Assembly (NCBI GenBank): GCA_963704025.1
Contig: CAVPGP010000005.1
Location: 124,001 to 188,000, forward strand
Length of the DNA stretch: 64,000 bases
From: CAVPGP01 sp963704025
GTDB taxonomy: Bacteria; Actinomycetota; Thermoleophilia; Gaiellales; Gaiellaceae
Direction: 5' to 3'
Shown: piece after piece, positions 39,198-48,764 of the stretch
Position numbering within the stretch: the stretch's first letter is position 1
Layout: each line of letters opens with the position of its first letter
Translations under genes and position numbers: made by a program
The notes under the pieces: model-generated
Databases searched by the model: none
Told to the model about the DNA's origin: nothing
The model's input: only the letters and a program-made list of their open reading frames with translations

Positions 39198-39383
39198 TTG
39201 AGCCGAAACCCTGTAGCGATGCGGGGGTCGTTGTGCTCTCGAGGCTTAGCTCCAACCGTCCGGTGATCCGCTCAAGACGGCTCAAGACCGCTCTTTGGTG
39301 GCGCGCACTGGCGCGCAACTGGCGCGCGGTGCGCCCTGCGGATGACCCCCAGCTTGTCGACTCCGCGCATCTTGCGCAGACTC
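39130..39383 (+). repeat. tRNA-Sec 3' half plus flank, repeat copy A
   Basis: Runs from the anticodon loop of selC (tcttcaaaaccgg) through the tRNA 3' end and ~185 bp beyond, including the tandem motif of ggcgcgcaact units ending at 39327. Nearly identical to copy B (50255-50504) except for a ~30-bp patch near 39275-39300; the tRNA part and motif recur in copy C (53318-53509). This is the intact left copy. Confidence 0.9.
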
Positions 39384-39465
39384 GCCGACACGCGCGGAAC
39401 CGCATGGTTACCCCTCAGCGCCGGGCAGCCGCGCGCGTCGAACGGTGTCGAGTGGTGCCCCAACC

Positions 39466-40473
39466 CTAGATGGTTGATCGGTCATAAACGGCTGGCGTCG
39501 TGATCGCCGAGTAGCAGGGACCGAAACTGAGGGTGTCGAAGGCCGGCGGTGCCAATGCTCCGTCGACCAGGAGGCCTACGTGCGCGCCGACCTCGACACC
39601 CTCTTGACTGCGCTCTATTGCGTTGCCTGCGGATTGTTTCCTGCCGACCAGACACCGCGCCGCGGCCGGCCGGAGGCGATCAGCGACAACGAATTGCTGA
39701 CGCTGATGGTGGCGCAGATGCTCTTGCAGAGCCCGAGCGACCGTGTCTTCTTGCGCCGTGCCCGCCGACGGCTCGGGCACCTGTTTCCTGTTTTGCCGTC
39801 GCAGTCGCGCTACAACGAGCGTTGCCGGACACTCGCCCCGAAGCTCGTGTTGCTTTGGAGGGCGGTCGCGGCGGGACCGTTCGGCGCCGACGACGAGCTG
39901 CGTTTGCTTGACACGACGCCGCTCCCGTGCGGGCAGTCGGTGCAAACGACACGGACGAGCGAACTTGCTCCCTGGGCCGGCTTCGGCTACTGCCCAGCCC
40001 ACTCGCGACGCTACTGGGGCTTCAAGCTTGTGCTGCTCTGCGCCCCCGACGGCACCATCCTCGACTTCGACCTGGTCGCCGCCAATGCACCCGAGCGCGA
40101 GGCGGCGCTCGCGCTGCTCGAGGCCAACCCGATCCAGGGCGCCACGATCATCTGCGACAAAGGCTTCGCCGGCGCCGACTTCGAGGCCGCCGTCGAGGAG
40201 CTGCGCACGCTGCTCCTGCGACCCAGCCGCGCCGACGAACCCGACCGGCCCAACCCGCCAATCGGGTGGATCCGGCAACGGATCGAGTCGATCGTCAACA
40301 CGCTCAAAGACCAACTCCTGCTCGAGCACCACGGCGCCCGCACGCCCGCCGGGTTGCTCGCCCGCGTCACGCTCGCATCCTCGCCCTCTGCGCCGGCGTC
40401 AGCCTCAACCAGCAACTCGAACTCACCAGCGGCTCGCTCGTGCCGTACACCGATCAATCGATCAACCATCTAG
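39466..40473. mobile_element. IS982-family insertion sequence
   Basis: Bounded by perfect 15-bp inverted repeats (ctagatggttgatcg at 39466-39480; complement at 40459-40473). Length 1008 bp and the transposase type fit IS982. No clear target duplication is visible. Inserted just beyond repeat copy A downstream of selC. Confidence 0.88.
39580..40457 (+). pseudogene. IS982 transposase, frameshifted near the end
   Basis: Starts MRADLDTLLTALYCVACGLF. DDE-type catalytic segments LRLLDTTPLPCGQS and GATIICDKGFAGADFE, and the C-terminal IRQRIESIVNTLKDQ with a probable catalytic Glu. The frame breaks at about 40372: the expected end (ILALCAGVSLNQQLELTSGS) is one frame over. One base would restore it; whether the copy is active is uncertain. 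Confidence 0.8.
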
Positions 40474-40625
40474 CGGTCTCGTCGGCAGCTGGGCGGGTCA
40501 CGTATGCGAGTCACGCGTGAGCCGCGATTGCCTTACTCCGTCAGCTCGTAAGAAAGCGCGCTTTCTAAGCACTTTCCGGTACCCGGCGTGACGAGGCGGA
40601 ACCCGACGTAACGCCGACGGCCGCA

Positions 40626-40682
40626 CTTGAAAACCGTTGGGCGCCCAAGCGTCCCCTGGGTTCGAATCCCAGCCCCCCCGCT
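40626..40682 (+). tRNA. 3' fragment of a tRNA-Ser (anticodon UGA)-like gene
   Basis: From the anticodon loop (cttgaaaaccg) to the 3' acceptor, with a serine-type variable arm (ttgggcgcccaagcgtcccc), T arm (tgggttcgaatccca) and acceptor strand gccccccc. The 5' half is absent: nothing within 90 bp upstream pairs with the acceptor, and the 5' anticodon-stem strand is wrong. This is the shape left by an integrase that crosses over in the anticodon loop. Confidence 0.65.
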
Positions 40683-40743
40683 TGTTCATGCGCGTTCGGG
40701 CGCCGCGAGATGGCCGGCACCGACGCCGGCGCGGATACCCGTC

Positions 40744-41388
40744 CTAGTGTCGGAGGAATGTGAGCACGGCGAGCACGCGCCGGTGATCCTGCTCGCTCGG
40801 CGGCAGGTTCAGCTTCGAGAAGATGCTCGTCACGTGCCTCTCCACGGCGGGAAGGGTGACGAAGAGCGCTTCCGCGATCGCTTGGTTCGACTTGCCCTCT
40901 GCCATCAGGTCGAGCACCTCGCGCTCGCGCGGCGTCAGCTCCGCGAGCGGATCGTACGAGCGCCGGCGGCCGACGAGCTCGCTGACGACGGCCGGGTCGA
41001 GCGCAGAGCCGCCCTCCCCGACTCGGCGGACCGCGGCGACGAACTCGTCGACGTCCGAGACGCGATCCTTCAGGAGGTAGCCGACGCCCTCGGCGCTCTC
41101 GGCAAGAAGCACCATGGCGTACGCCGGCTCAACGTACTGCGAGAGCACGAGTACGCCGACGTCCGGGAACCGCTGCCGGATCTCCTGCGCGGCGCGCAGA
41201 CCCTCGTCGGTGTGCGTCGGCGGCATGCGGATGTCGACGATGGCCACGTCCGGCTTATGCATCGGCACCTGCCGCAGCAGGTCCTCGGCGGTTCCTGACT
41301 GCGCGACGATCTCGAAACCGACGTCCTCGAGCAGGCGCGCGATGCCTTCTCGCAGCAGGACGGAGTCGTCGGCGAGGACTACGCGCAT
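40744..41388 (-). CDS. NarL/LuxR-family response regulator
   Basis: 214 residues. Receiver: VVLADDSVLLREGIARLL, phospho-acceptor Asp in AIVDIRMPP, a LVLSQY segment and GYLLKDRVSDVDEF. C-terminal LuxR helix-turn-helix: LTPREREVLDLMAEGKSNQA, then FVTLPAVERHVTSIFSKLNL. No partner kinase is adjacent. The next gene on the same strand (glycogen-debranching-like) is 63 bp upstream. Confidence 0.92.
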   Translation of the reverse strand: MRVVLADDSVLLREGIARLLEDVGFEIVAQSGTAEDLLRQVPMHKPDVAIVDIRMPPTHTDEGLRAAQEIRQRFPDVGVLVLSQYVEPAYAMVLLAESAEGVGYLLKDRVSDVDEFVAAVRRVGEGGSALDPAVVSELVGRRRSYDPLAELTPREREVLDLMAEGKSNQAIAEALFVTLPAVERHVTSIFSKLNLPPSEQDHRRVLAVLTFLRH

Positions 41389-41451
41389 CGTCTGCGCGGG
41401 GCGGGCGTTGCACGACGGCTAGAAGTCGGTGCGGAGACCATCAAGGCGAAC

Positions 41452-43686
41452 TTAAGCGGGCTCGCCCTCGGTGCGGCGAACATCGCCTTCGGCGCCGACC
41501 GCCTCGATCTCCCACTCCGCCTCGAACGCATGCAGGCGGTGAATGCAGATGCGGCCGATCTCGTCGGGTACGCGCGGGTCGAGCCGAAGCTCGCCGTCGC
41601 GGGCCTCGAGACCGAGCATCGCTTGCACGAAGACGAAGGGGGCCGCAGTGGCCCACGCCTGGGGGCTGCAGGCCGTGGGGTACGGGACAGGAAAGCGGCT
41701 GACCCAGCGCTCGAAGCCCGCGAACGCCTCCGGAAGCCGGTAGCCCGTGAAGGCGGCCGCCTCCAGCTGCGCCAGGGCGATCCGGTTCGCCTCGTCGCGG
41801 AAGCCTGCGCGCGCGAGTCCGAGCGCGACGATTGCGTTGTCGTGCGGCCAGATCGTGCCGATGTGGTAGCCGATCGGGTTGTAGCCGCGATCGTCGGTCG
41901 ACAGCGTGCGAACGCCCCAGCCCGAGAACATCGCGTCCGACATGAGCTGACCGGCGACGAGACCTGCGCGCTCCTTGGGAACGATCCCGGACCAAAGCAG
42001 GTGCCCAATGTTCGAGGTCATGGAGTCGATCGGGCGCTTGTCGCCGTCGAGGCCGACGACGTAATAGCCGCCGCGGTCCTCGGACCAGAAGTCGTCGTTG
42101 AAGCGGCCGTGCAGCTCTTCCGCCTCGCGCTCGAGCCGCTCAGCGAGGCTGACGTCAGCGCGAAGCCGCCGCGCAAGCTCGGCGACACGCAGTTTCGCGT
42201 CGTAGACGTAGCCCTGGATCTCGGCGGTCGCGATCGGCAGGTGCGGGATCGTCCCGTCGGCGAACTGGACGCCGTCCCACGAGTCCTTCCAGCCCTGGTT
42301 GCCGAGACCCTCCCGCGACCGGGTCTGGTACTCGACGTAGCCGTCGCCGTCACGATCGCCGTAACGGTCGATCCAGGCGAGCGCGGCGACGACCTTGTCC
42401 CATCGCCCCAGAACGAACGCGTCGTCGCCGGTGAAGCGCCAGTACTCCGAGAGGAGGATCAGCCAGAGCGGCGTCGCGTCGGCGGTCCCGTAGTAGGGGC
42501 TATGCGGCATCTCGCCCAGCCGCGTCAGCTCGCCGCTGCGGACTTCGTGCAGGATCTTGCCGGGCTCCTCGTCCCTGAAGTCGTCGATCCGCATGCCCTG
42601 TAGGGCGCCGAGCAGGTGAAGCGCGCCGCGGGCGAGCCCGGGGCCGACCCAGAGCGTCTGCAGCGACGTGATCAACGTGTCCCGGCCGAAGAGCGTCATG
42701 AACCACGGGAGCCCGGCGGCCGGGAGGACGTAGCTCTCGCCGAGGAGGTCGCCGGTGATGCGCAACGCCGCGAGGTCGACGACCGACTGCCGGAAGACGC
42801 TGGTGAGCAATGCGCTTTTCGCCTCGAAGCGCGGAATGCGCTCGAGCCAGCCGCTCAATGGCTCCTCGACGAGCTGCTCCCGCCCGCCGAAACCCTCGGC
42901 CACCGGCTCGAACGTCACGTTGTTCACCCGCACGCCGACCTTGACCAGCGTCAGGAGCAGGCAGCGCGGTGGCAGCTCGAGCGCCCAGACGGCGTCCGTC
43001 CCGTCGATGCGGGGAGGCGTCGCAGCAACAACGTGCTCCGTGGCACCCTCGACGATCTCGCTGCTCTCGATCCGGATCGTCGTCTCCGCGAGGAACCCGG
43101 ACACCTGGTATCGGAAGCGCAGCGAGCCTCGGCCGGCACCGGCGGCGGCGACGATGCTGCCGCTGCGGTCGCGGACGCCGCTCTTGATCTCGAAGAGATC
43201 GGCGAAGTCCGCCCCGCAGAGGAGCCGCAACTCGCAGCTGATCGACTCGGACGAGGTGTTGAAGACCGCGATCTGCTCGAGGGCGCCGTCGCCTACGAGC
43301 CGCAGGCGACGGATGGCGACGCTGTGGGCACGGAGTCGGGGCGTGTCGGGATTCGTCAGGAAGAAAGCCGCGGAGTCGTAGTTGACCGGCCCTGACTTGA
43401 GCAGCGAGAGAGGCCGTCCGTCGAGCCGGAGCTCCCACCGGCTCACGAAGCGCGAGTCCTCGTGCACGAGACCCCCGATCGAGCCCGGCGCCACGTCGCC
43501 GCGCGAGTCCGAGAACATGAACGTCCGCCCCTCCAGGACTGCGATCGCGTCGGGGCCTAGTTCGGCGGGGCGCGGCCGCTCGTCCTCCCCCGTCGTGGGC
43601 GGCCGGGGCTGCGGATACGGGTCGAGCGGCGTCGGGCGCCGTTCGGCCGCCGCATTCTCTTCGCCGGCGCCTCTATTCGCGCTCAC
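41452..43686 (-). CDS. Glycogen-debranching-like glycoside hydrolase (amylo-alpha-1,6-glucosidase type)
   Basis: 744 residues from a GTG at 43686. An N-terminal beta domain of the GDE_N type (AVLEGRTFMFSDSRGDVAPG; FVSRWELRLDGRPLSLL), then an (alpha/alpha)6 catalytic barrel: GLPWFMTLFGRDTLITSLQT, WKDSWDGVQFADGTIP, YNPIGYHIGTIWPHDNAIVA. This arrangement is used for amylo-alpha-1,6-glucosidases and related trehalose- or glucosylglycerate-type hydrolases. Cytoplasmic. The exact sugar is not certain. Confidence 0.85.
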   Translation of the reverse strand: MSANRGAGEENAAAERRPTPLDPYPQPRPPTTGEDERPRPAELGPDAIAVLEGRTFMFSDSRGDVAPGSIGGLVHEDSRFVSRWELRLDGRPLSLLKSGPVNYDSAAFFLTNPDTPRLRAHSVAIRRLRLVGDGALEQIAVFNTSSESISCELRLLCGADFADLFEIKSGVRDRSGSIVAAAGAGRGSLRFRYQVSGFLAETTIRIESSEIVEGATEHVVAATPPRIDGTDAVWALELPPRCLLLTLVKVGVRVNNVTFEPVAEGFGGREQLVEEPLSGWLERIPRFEAKSALLTSVFRQSVVDLAALRITGDLLGESYVLPAAGLPWFMTLFGRDTLITSLQTLWVGPGLARGALHLLGALQGMRIDDFRDEEPGKILHEVRSGELTRLGEMPHSPYYGTADATPLWLILLSEYWRFTGDDAFVLGRWDKVVAALAWIDRYGDRDGDGYVEYQTRSREGLGNQGWKDSWDGVQFADGTIPHLPIATAEIQGYVYDAKLRVAELARRLRADVSLAERLEREAEELHGRFNDDFWSEDRGGYYVVGLDGDKRPIDSMTSNIGHLLWSGIVPKERAGLVAGQLMSDAMFSGWGVRTLSTDDRGYNPIGYHIGTIWPHDNAIVALGLARAGFRDEANRIALAQLEAAAFTGYRLPEAFAGFERWVSRFPVPYPTACSPQAWATAAPFVFVQAMLGLEARDGELRLDPRVPDEIGRICIHRLHAFEAEWEIEAVGAEGDVRRTEGEPA

Positions 43687-43820
43687 GACGGCAAGGCTAG
43701 AACAACTGCAGAGCAGCGGTCCTTCCGCCTCGCTCGCCCAAGCGAAGATGCGTCCGCAGAATGGAAACACGGCGCGCCCATCCAGCGCATCCAGCGGAAT
43801 CGATGAGAGGAAGTGACCGG

Positions 43821-44852
43821 ATGAGAGCAGTCGTCCACGATCGGTACGGGCCTCCGGAGGTGCTGCGCGTCGCCGACGTCGCGCGGCCGGTACCGGAGGA
43901 GGACGAGGTGCTCGTCAGGGTCCACGCCTCGACGGTGACCCGCGGCGACGCGATCGGCGTGCGCAGCGTCGAGTACCGGTTCACCCGGCTCTTCACCGGT
44001 ATTCGCCGCCCGAGGCGCACGATCGGCGGCATGGAGTTCGCGGGCCGCGTCGAGGAGGTCGGCGCGGCCGTTGCCGAGTTCGGGGTCGGCGACGAGGTGT
44101 TCGGCATCGCGGGGGGCGCGAACGCGGAGTACGTGGCCGCGCGTGAGAGCGGCGTGATCGCACGGAGGCCGACAGGGCTGACGTACGAGGAGGCGGCGGC
44201 CGTCCCCGACGGCTCGCTGCTCGCGCTGACCTGCCTGCGACCGGCGGATCCGCTCCGAGGGAAGAGCGTCCTCGTCTACGGCGCCGCCGGCTCGATCGGA
44301 ACGGCCGCGCTCCAGCTGCTCGCGCACCACCTCGAGGCCGAGGTGACGGCGGTCTGCGACACCAAAGACGTCGAGCTCGCGCGGTCGCTCGGCGCGCGGG
44401 ACGTCCTCGATCGCTTTCGCGAGGACTTCACGAAGAACGGCAAGACCTACGACGTGATCTTCGACGCGGTCGGCAAGCACTCGTTCCGCCGCAGCCGGCG
44501 CTCGCTCAAACCCGGCGGGATCTACATCACGGTCGACCTCGGCTTCATGTACCACGTGCCGCTCCTCGCTCTCATCACACGGTTCGTCGGCAGCAGACGC
44601 GCGAAGCTCGGCATCGGCCGCTATCGCAAGGAAGACCTCCTCCTCGTCAAGGAGCTCGTCGACACGGGAAAGTACCGGCCCGTGATCGACCGCACGTACG
44701 CGCTCGACCAGATCGTCGAGGCCACCCGCTACGTCGAGACCGGCCAAAAGACCGGCAACGTCGTGCTCCGCGTCAGCGAGGCTGCGCCCGGCAAGCAGCC
44801 CGAGCCCGCCGCAAAGCACGAAGAGCAAGTGCCGGCGCGAGGGCAGTCGTAG
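43821..44852 (+). CDS. Medium-chain (quinone-reductase-like) NAD(P) dehydrogenase
   Basis: 343 residues. The ATG at 43821 follows gaggaag. MDR pattern: MRAVVHDRYGPPEVLRVADV at the start, VGDEVFGIAGGANAEY, and the nucleotide-binding loop LVYGAAGSIGTAALQLLAHH. No structural or catalytic zinc Cys are seen, so it belongs with the zinc-free quinone oxidoreductase/enoyl reductase group. Substrate unknown. Divergent from the glycosidase gene. Confidence 0.88.
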   Translation: MRAVVHDRYGPPEVLRVADVARPVPEEDEVLVRVHASTVTRGDAIGVRSVEYRFTRLFTGIRRPRRTIGGMEFAGRVEEVGAAVAEFGVGDEVFGIAGGANAEYVAARESGVIARRPTGLTYEEAAAVPDGSLLALTCLRPADPLRGKSVLVYGAAGSIGTAALQLLAHHLEAEVTAVCDTKDVELARSLGARDVLDRFREDFTKNGKTYDVIFDAVGKHSFRRSRRSLKPGGIYITVDLGFMYHVPLLALITRFVGSRRAKLGIGRYRKEDLLLVKELVDTGKYRPVIDRTYALDQIVEATRYVETGQKTGNVVLRVSEAAPGKQPEPAAKHEEQVPARGQS

Positions 44853-45048
44853 CTCACATCTGATCGATCTGATCGCCGATAACGGTTGGCCGGACAGAGA
44901 GACCAGCCCCGCCGGTCACCGTCGTACGCTTCGGCGATCTGCGCTTCGTTTGGCGCCTCGCACGGACGCCGCGTACCTGCGGGTTTCCCGCAACGGCCTC
45001 CGTGGTCTGCTCGATGGCAGGGTTGCCGCGCGCGCTGAAGCTGGAGGC

Positions 45049-46692
45049 GTGAAGCTTGCGGCCGCCACCTCGCTCCGTCCCATCGTCGACGTTGCCGACG
45101 AGCTCGGCCTCGAGCCCGACGAGCTCGAGCTCCACGGCAGGCACGCCGCGAAGATCCGGCTTTCTGCGCTCGACCGGCTGAAGGACGAACGCGAAGGACA
45201 GCTCGTCTGCGTCACGGCGGCCACGCCGACGAAGGCGGGCGAGGGGAAGACGACGACGGCGATCTCGCTGGCCGACGCGTTCGGCCGGGGCGGCGAGCAC
45301 GTCGCGCTCTGTCTGCGTGAACCGTCGCTGGGACCCGTCTTCGGCATCAAGGGCGGCGGCACCGGCGGCGGCCGGGCACAGGTCGGTCCTTCGGAGCTCG
45401 TGAATCTGCATTTCACCGGGGACATTCACGCGATCGGCGCTGCGAACAACCTGCTCGCGGCCATGCTGGAAGCGCACCTGCTGCACGGCAACGACCTGCG
45501 GATCGACCCGCACTCCGTCAGCTGGCGGCGCTGTCTCGACATGGACGACCGCGCGTTGCGGCGTGTCGTCGTCGGGCTCGGCGGGGGCGCGAACGGGATG
45601 CCGCGCGAGACCGGCTTCGACATCACGGCGGCCTCCGAGGTGATGGCGATCGTCGCGGTCGCGCGAAGCTACGCGGATCTCCGTCGCCGCCTCGGGGCGA
45701 TCACGGTTGCGACGGATGCCGACGGCGCACCGGTGACGGCCGAGCAACTCGGCGCGGCGGGCGCGATGGCCGCGCTGCTCACCGATGCGCTCAAGCCGAA
45801 TCTCGTCCAGACGCTCGAGGGCATTCCGGCGCTCGTGCACTGCGGGCCGTTCGCGAATATCGCGCACGGCAACAACTCGGTAGTCGCGGACGGGTTGGCG
45901 CTCAAGCTCGCCGACTTCGTCGTCACCGAGAGCGGCTTCGGCGCGGAGATGGGCTTCGAGAAGTTCGTCGACATCGTCTGCCGGTTGAACGACCTGCGTC
46001 CGAGCGCGGTCGTGCTCGTCGCGACGACGCAGGCGCTCAAGCATCACGGCGGAGATGCCGACGGCGGCGTGTCGGCGATCGAACGCGGCGCTGCGAACCT
46101 CGAGGCGAACATCCGCATCGTCCGCGAAGTCGGGCTCGACACGGTCGTGGCTGTGAACCGCTTCCCCGGCGATCGACGCCGGGAGATCGACGCCGTTCGG
46201 CGGCTCGCGCTCGCGGCGGGCGCCTTTGCCGCGGAGATCAACGATGGGTTCGAACGTGGCGGAGTGGGCGCAGCCGCGCTGGCAGAGGCGGTGAAGTCGG
46301 CGGCCGCACTGCCGAACACCTTCCACTACCTCTATGCCGACCGCGATCCGCTCGTCGTGAAGATCGAGGCCATCGCCAGGAAGGCGTACGGCGCTGGAAG
46401 CGTCGCGCTCACGCCTGCTGCGGCGAAGCAGGCCAAGGAGCTGGAGGCTGCTGGACTCGGTGCGCTGCCCGTCTGCATGGCAAAGACGCACCTCTCGCTG
46501 TCACACGATGCGAACGCGCTCGGTGCGCCGGTCGGCTTCGAGCTCCCGGTGCGCGAGCTCCGCGCCTACACGGGCGCCGGGTGGATCGTGGCACTCTGCG
46601 GAGACATGCAGACGATGCCCGGCCTGCCGCGCACGCCCGCGGCGCTCGACGTCGACATCGACGAAGCCGGCGAGATCATCGGTCTGCGCTGA
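45049..46692 (+). CDS. fhs: Formate-tetrahydrofolate ligase
   Basis: 547 residues from a GTG at 45049 with aggc/tgga upstream; length near the usual ~555. Motifs: the ATP P-loop TPTKAGEGKTTTAISLADAF, REPSLGPVFGIKGGGTGGGR, NLHFTGDIHAIGAANNLLAA, CGPFANIAHGNNSVVADGLA and VTESGFGAEMGFEKF. It makes 10-formyl-tetrahydrofolate from formate, ATP and THF, feeding one-carbon metabolism; useful with formate dehydrogenase, whose bacterial forms are often selenoproteins. Confidence 0.95.
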   Translation: MKLAAATSLRPIVDVADELGLEPDELELHGRHAAKIRLSALDRLKDEREGQLVCVTAATPTKAGEGKTTTAISLADAFGRGGEHVALCLREPSLGPVFGIKGGGTGGGRAQVGPSELVNLHFTGDIHAIGAANNLLAAMLEAHLLHGNDLRIDPHSVSWRRCLDMDDRALRRVVVGLGGGANGMPRETGFDITAASEVMAIVAVARSYADLRRRLGAITVATDADGAPVTAEQLGAAGAMAALLTDALKPNLVQTLEGIPALVHCGPFANIAHGNNSVVADGLALKLADFVVTESGFGAEMGFEKFVDIVCRLNDLRPSAVVLVATTQALKHHGGDADGGVSAIERGAANLEANIRIVREVGLDTVVAVNRFPGDRRREIDAVRRLALAAGAFAAEINDGFERGGVGAAALAEAVKSAAALPNTFHYLYADRDPLVVKIEAIARKAYGAGSVALTPAAAKQAKELEAAGLGALPVCMAKTHLSLSHDANALGAPVGFELPVRELRAYTGAGWIVALCGDMQTMPGLPRTPAALDVDIDEAGEIIGLR

Positions 46693-46712
46693 GCGCAGGC
46701 TGGGTCGAGCCG

Positions 46713-47015
46713 CTATTCGGCAGGCAGCGGAACGAGCCCCACGTCGCCCTCGAGGTGCACGGCTTCCTCGCCCGGCTCGGCGTCGATCTCCCACTCGCGG
46801 AAGAACGCGCTTGCGCCCTCGCGGAACTCCCACTGCGCGACCGCGTAGAACGCCGACCCGTCGTTCGCGTACCAGGCGCGGTGAAAGCGACATCCGTAGC
46901 TGCGCGCGCTCTCCTGCATCTCGGGGTTGATCCAGGCGACGCGCCGCTCGTAGAGATCTCGCGCGCTGCGTCCGTCGGGGGTCGGACACGGCACGCGAAA
47001 CAACACCCAGAACAC
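46713..47015 (-). CDS. Hypothetical small protein
   Basis: 100 residues from GTG at 47015: VFWVLFRVPCPTPDGRSARD, RSYGCRFHRAWYANDGSAFY, WEFREGASAFFREWEIDAEP. Short, rich in Trp, Tyr and Phe, with no signal or membrane segment; a ferredoxin-like fold is possible. No family recognised. Convergent with fhs. Confidence 0.5.
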   Translation of the reverse strand: MFWVLFRVPCPTPDGRSARDLYERRVAWINPEMQESARSYGCRFHRAWYANDGSAFYAVAQWEFREGASAFFREWEIDAEPGEEAVHLEGDVGLVPLPAE

Positions 47016-47045
47016 GGGCGCGAGTCTAGGCGAACACGAGGCCTC

Positions 47046-47140
47046 TACGGGAGTCCCTGCATCCTCCAAAGGCAGCGCGGGGGTACCCCCGGCGGCGCGG
47101 CGGTACATGGCGCGAGACTGGCCTGGTAGCGGTTAGGTAG
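47046..47140. repeat. Repeat unit shared with 51725-51850
   Basis: Contains gggagtccctgcatcctcca and, 30 bp on, tacatggcgcgagactggcc. The same blocks occur in order at 51725-51850, where the first block is present twice. Two distant copies inside the accessory region mark duplication; no known element was recognised. Confidence 0.7.
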
Positions 47141-47290
47141 ACCGCACAGAGTTCACTAAGGAAGCGCGCCGCCACCGCGATGCGCCAGTTTGGGCGCCAG
47201 CTCGGTCGCTAGCGGCACGCCCGGCACGACGGAGAGCTGAGCGTGGCAGCCGCGGCTGGATTTTGAGGAGTCACATCTCGTTCGCGTCGG

Positions 47291-47592
47291 TTAGCGGCCG
47301 ACGCCGTCACCGACCAGCGCCATCAGCTCGGCGGTCGACATGAGCGCAATCTGCGCGCTGATGGCAGCCGCGACGGCGCTTCGGGCGCTCTCGAATGCGA
47401 CGAAGAATCCGCCGCCCGCCGTGTCAATCTCCCGTCCGCCGCGCTCCGTAAACGCGTCGCGCAAGAGCCGCCTGTGGTCGTCACGGATAACGGGAAGACT
47501 TCGTCGCCAACGCGCCGCAAGAGATCCGTCGAACCCTCGACGTCGCTGAAAAGGAACGTCACCGTCCCCCGCGGCAACGGCGCGCCGCTCAT
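47291..47592 (-). pseudogene. Truncated class III nucleotide cyclase domain
   Basis: Starts MSGAPLPRGTVTFLFSDVEG (metal-binding Asp and the family's FLFTDIEGST-like box). After a frame change near 47490 it continues IRDDHRRLLRDAFTERGGRE and DTAGGGFFVAFESARSAVAA, then stops after GDGVGR, less than half of a cyclase domain. Frameshifted and cut short; a relic related to the complete cyclase-ATPase at 35739-38243. Confidence 0.75.
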
Positions 47593-47688
47593 GGAGCCAT
47601 CCTCGCACGCTGCGGGGGAAGACGAGCGAACTTCTAGCACATGGCTTGGAACCCGCGAGGACGACAGCATGAGGTAATGCCGGGAAAG

Positions 47689-47716
47689 TGGAGGCGGCGG
47701 GGAATCGAACCCGCGC
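47689..47716 (-). ncRNA. 3' end fragment resembling tmRNA (ssrA)
   Basis: Read on the minus strand: gcgggttcgatt then ccccgccgcctcca, the usual T arm and acceptor end of bacterial tmRNA but with one extra C in the T stem. Nothing else of tmRNA is present on either side. It is best seen as an attachment-site scar from an element that targeted ssrA. Confidence 0.45.
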
Positions 47717-47835
47717 AAGACTCCGATCGGAGGCGGCCGGCCTGCTCTCGCGCGATGCGCGGAGCAGGCTAGCCGAAGAGGAGCGCAACTCCGAGACTGG
47801 CGAGCTGCAAAACCGTCCGAGCGTTAGAAGGACGA

Positions 47836-48408
47836 CTAACTAGTGAACTCCACCAGGTCAGCGCAGAAGTCGCGGTCCGACAGGTCGCTGTTCCCGGTGG
47901 ATGCGCGCACGACCCGGAACGAGTCGGGGACTTCGATGTCGTCGCTGGGGTCACCGGGAGTGCCGTTGTAGTCGATGTCGAAGGCGAACCGGAACTGGCC
48001 GGGGTCCTTGAGCACGAAGTTGCCGTCGGCGTCGTAGAAGCGGGAAGCACCGGAGGCGAAGGTAGTGATGGTGATCGTGCCGTCGCCGTTGTCGACGATC
48101 GTGTGGTCCCTGCTGTTGGCGGTGAAGACGTTGGTGTACGTACCGCCCGTCTCCAGGTTGGTGGTCACGACGGTGCCGTGCACGCTCTCCCGGTAGTACG
48201 GGAACGGTGATGAGCCGCGCTGGTTGAACACGAAGTTGCCGGAAACGTCGCCGCTGTCCTGGGCTGGGGTGCCATCGCAGTCGTAGACGTCGCTGGTGAA
48301 GACGTCGTGGAAATGACCCTTGTCGATCGGTCGGGCGGTAGCGGTTGTGCTGGCGAGCAGGCTGCCCGCGATGGCCAGACCAGCGATGAGTAGTACCGAA
48401 CGCCGCAT
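47836..48408 (-). CDS. Secreted protein of unknown function
   Basis: 190 residues from ATG at 48408 with a signal peptide (MRRSVLLIAGLAIAGSLLAS, then TTATARP). The mature part is beta-rich (VTTNLETGGTYTNVFTANSR; DHTIVDNGDGTITITTFASG) with one Cys early and one near the end. No family recognised. Located between scars in the accessory region. Confidence 0.65.
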   Translation of the reverse strand: MRRSVLLIAGLAIAGSLLASTTATARPIDKGHFHDVFTSDVYDCDGTPAQDSGDVSGNFVFNQRGSSPFPYYRESVHGTVVTTNLETGGTYTNVFTANSRDHTIVDNGDGTITITTFASGASRFYDADGNFVLKDPGQFRFAFDIDYNGTPGDPSDDIEVPDSFRVVRASTGNSDLSDRDFCADLVEFTS

Positions 48409-48764
48409 ATGAAACCTCCAGTTGTCGCGAATCGACAGCCGAGCCGCTGCGGGGACTTCACTTCTTGCAGCCCAGAATTTGAATGCCTGCCGATGGCGTG
48501 TAGTGACGCCGAAGGCGAGCACCGCCCCGAGGTCCGCTCTTACAGCGCTAATAGTGGCGCGACCCCAGTCGGGGGCGCTGTCCCAGAGCTTGCTACGCGT
48601 TATCGGGCGGACGTTCTTTCCGTTCGGGTGGGTCCATGACGAAGAGGTCTGGGAGTCCGCCGGTACCGGTCTTTGCAAACGTTCTACAAATCGAACAGAC
48701 GCTTCCAACGCCGGATACGCTGGTGAAAAGAAAGGTGACGTGCTCCCCCGCCCGTGTTGACAGG
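48409..48764. other. Intergenic stretch, no gene seen
   Basis: About 355 bp between the secreted-protein gene and an IS3-type remnant. No protein-like frame. The part near 48750 (gtgttgacaggttagg) may be the old end of the IS3 element. Confidence 0.4.

Noticed and set aside
39130..39383. Integrase gene inside the repeated flank (frames with KLGVIRRAHRAPVARQC)
   Set aside because: The frame is short, lacks recombinase motifs, and is explained by the tandem DNA motif.
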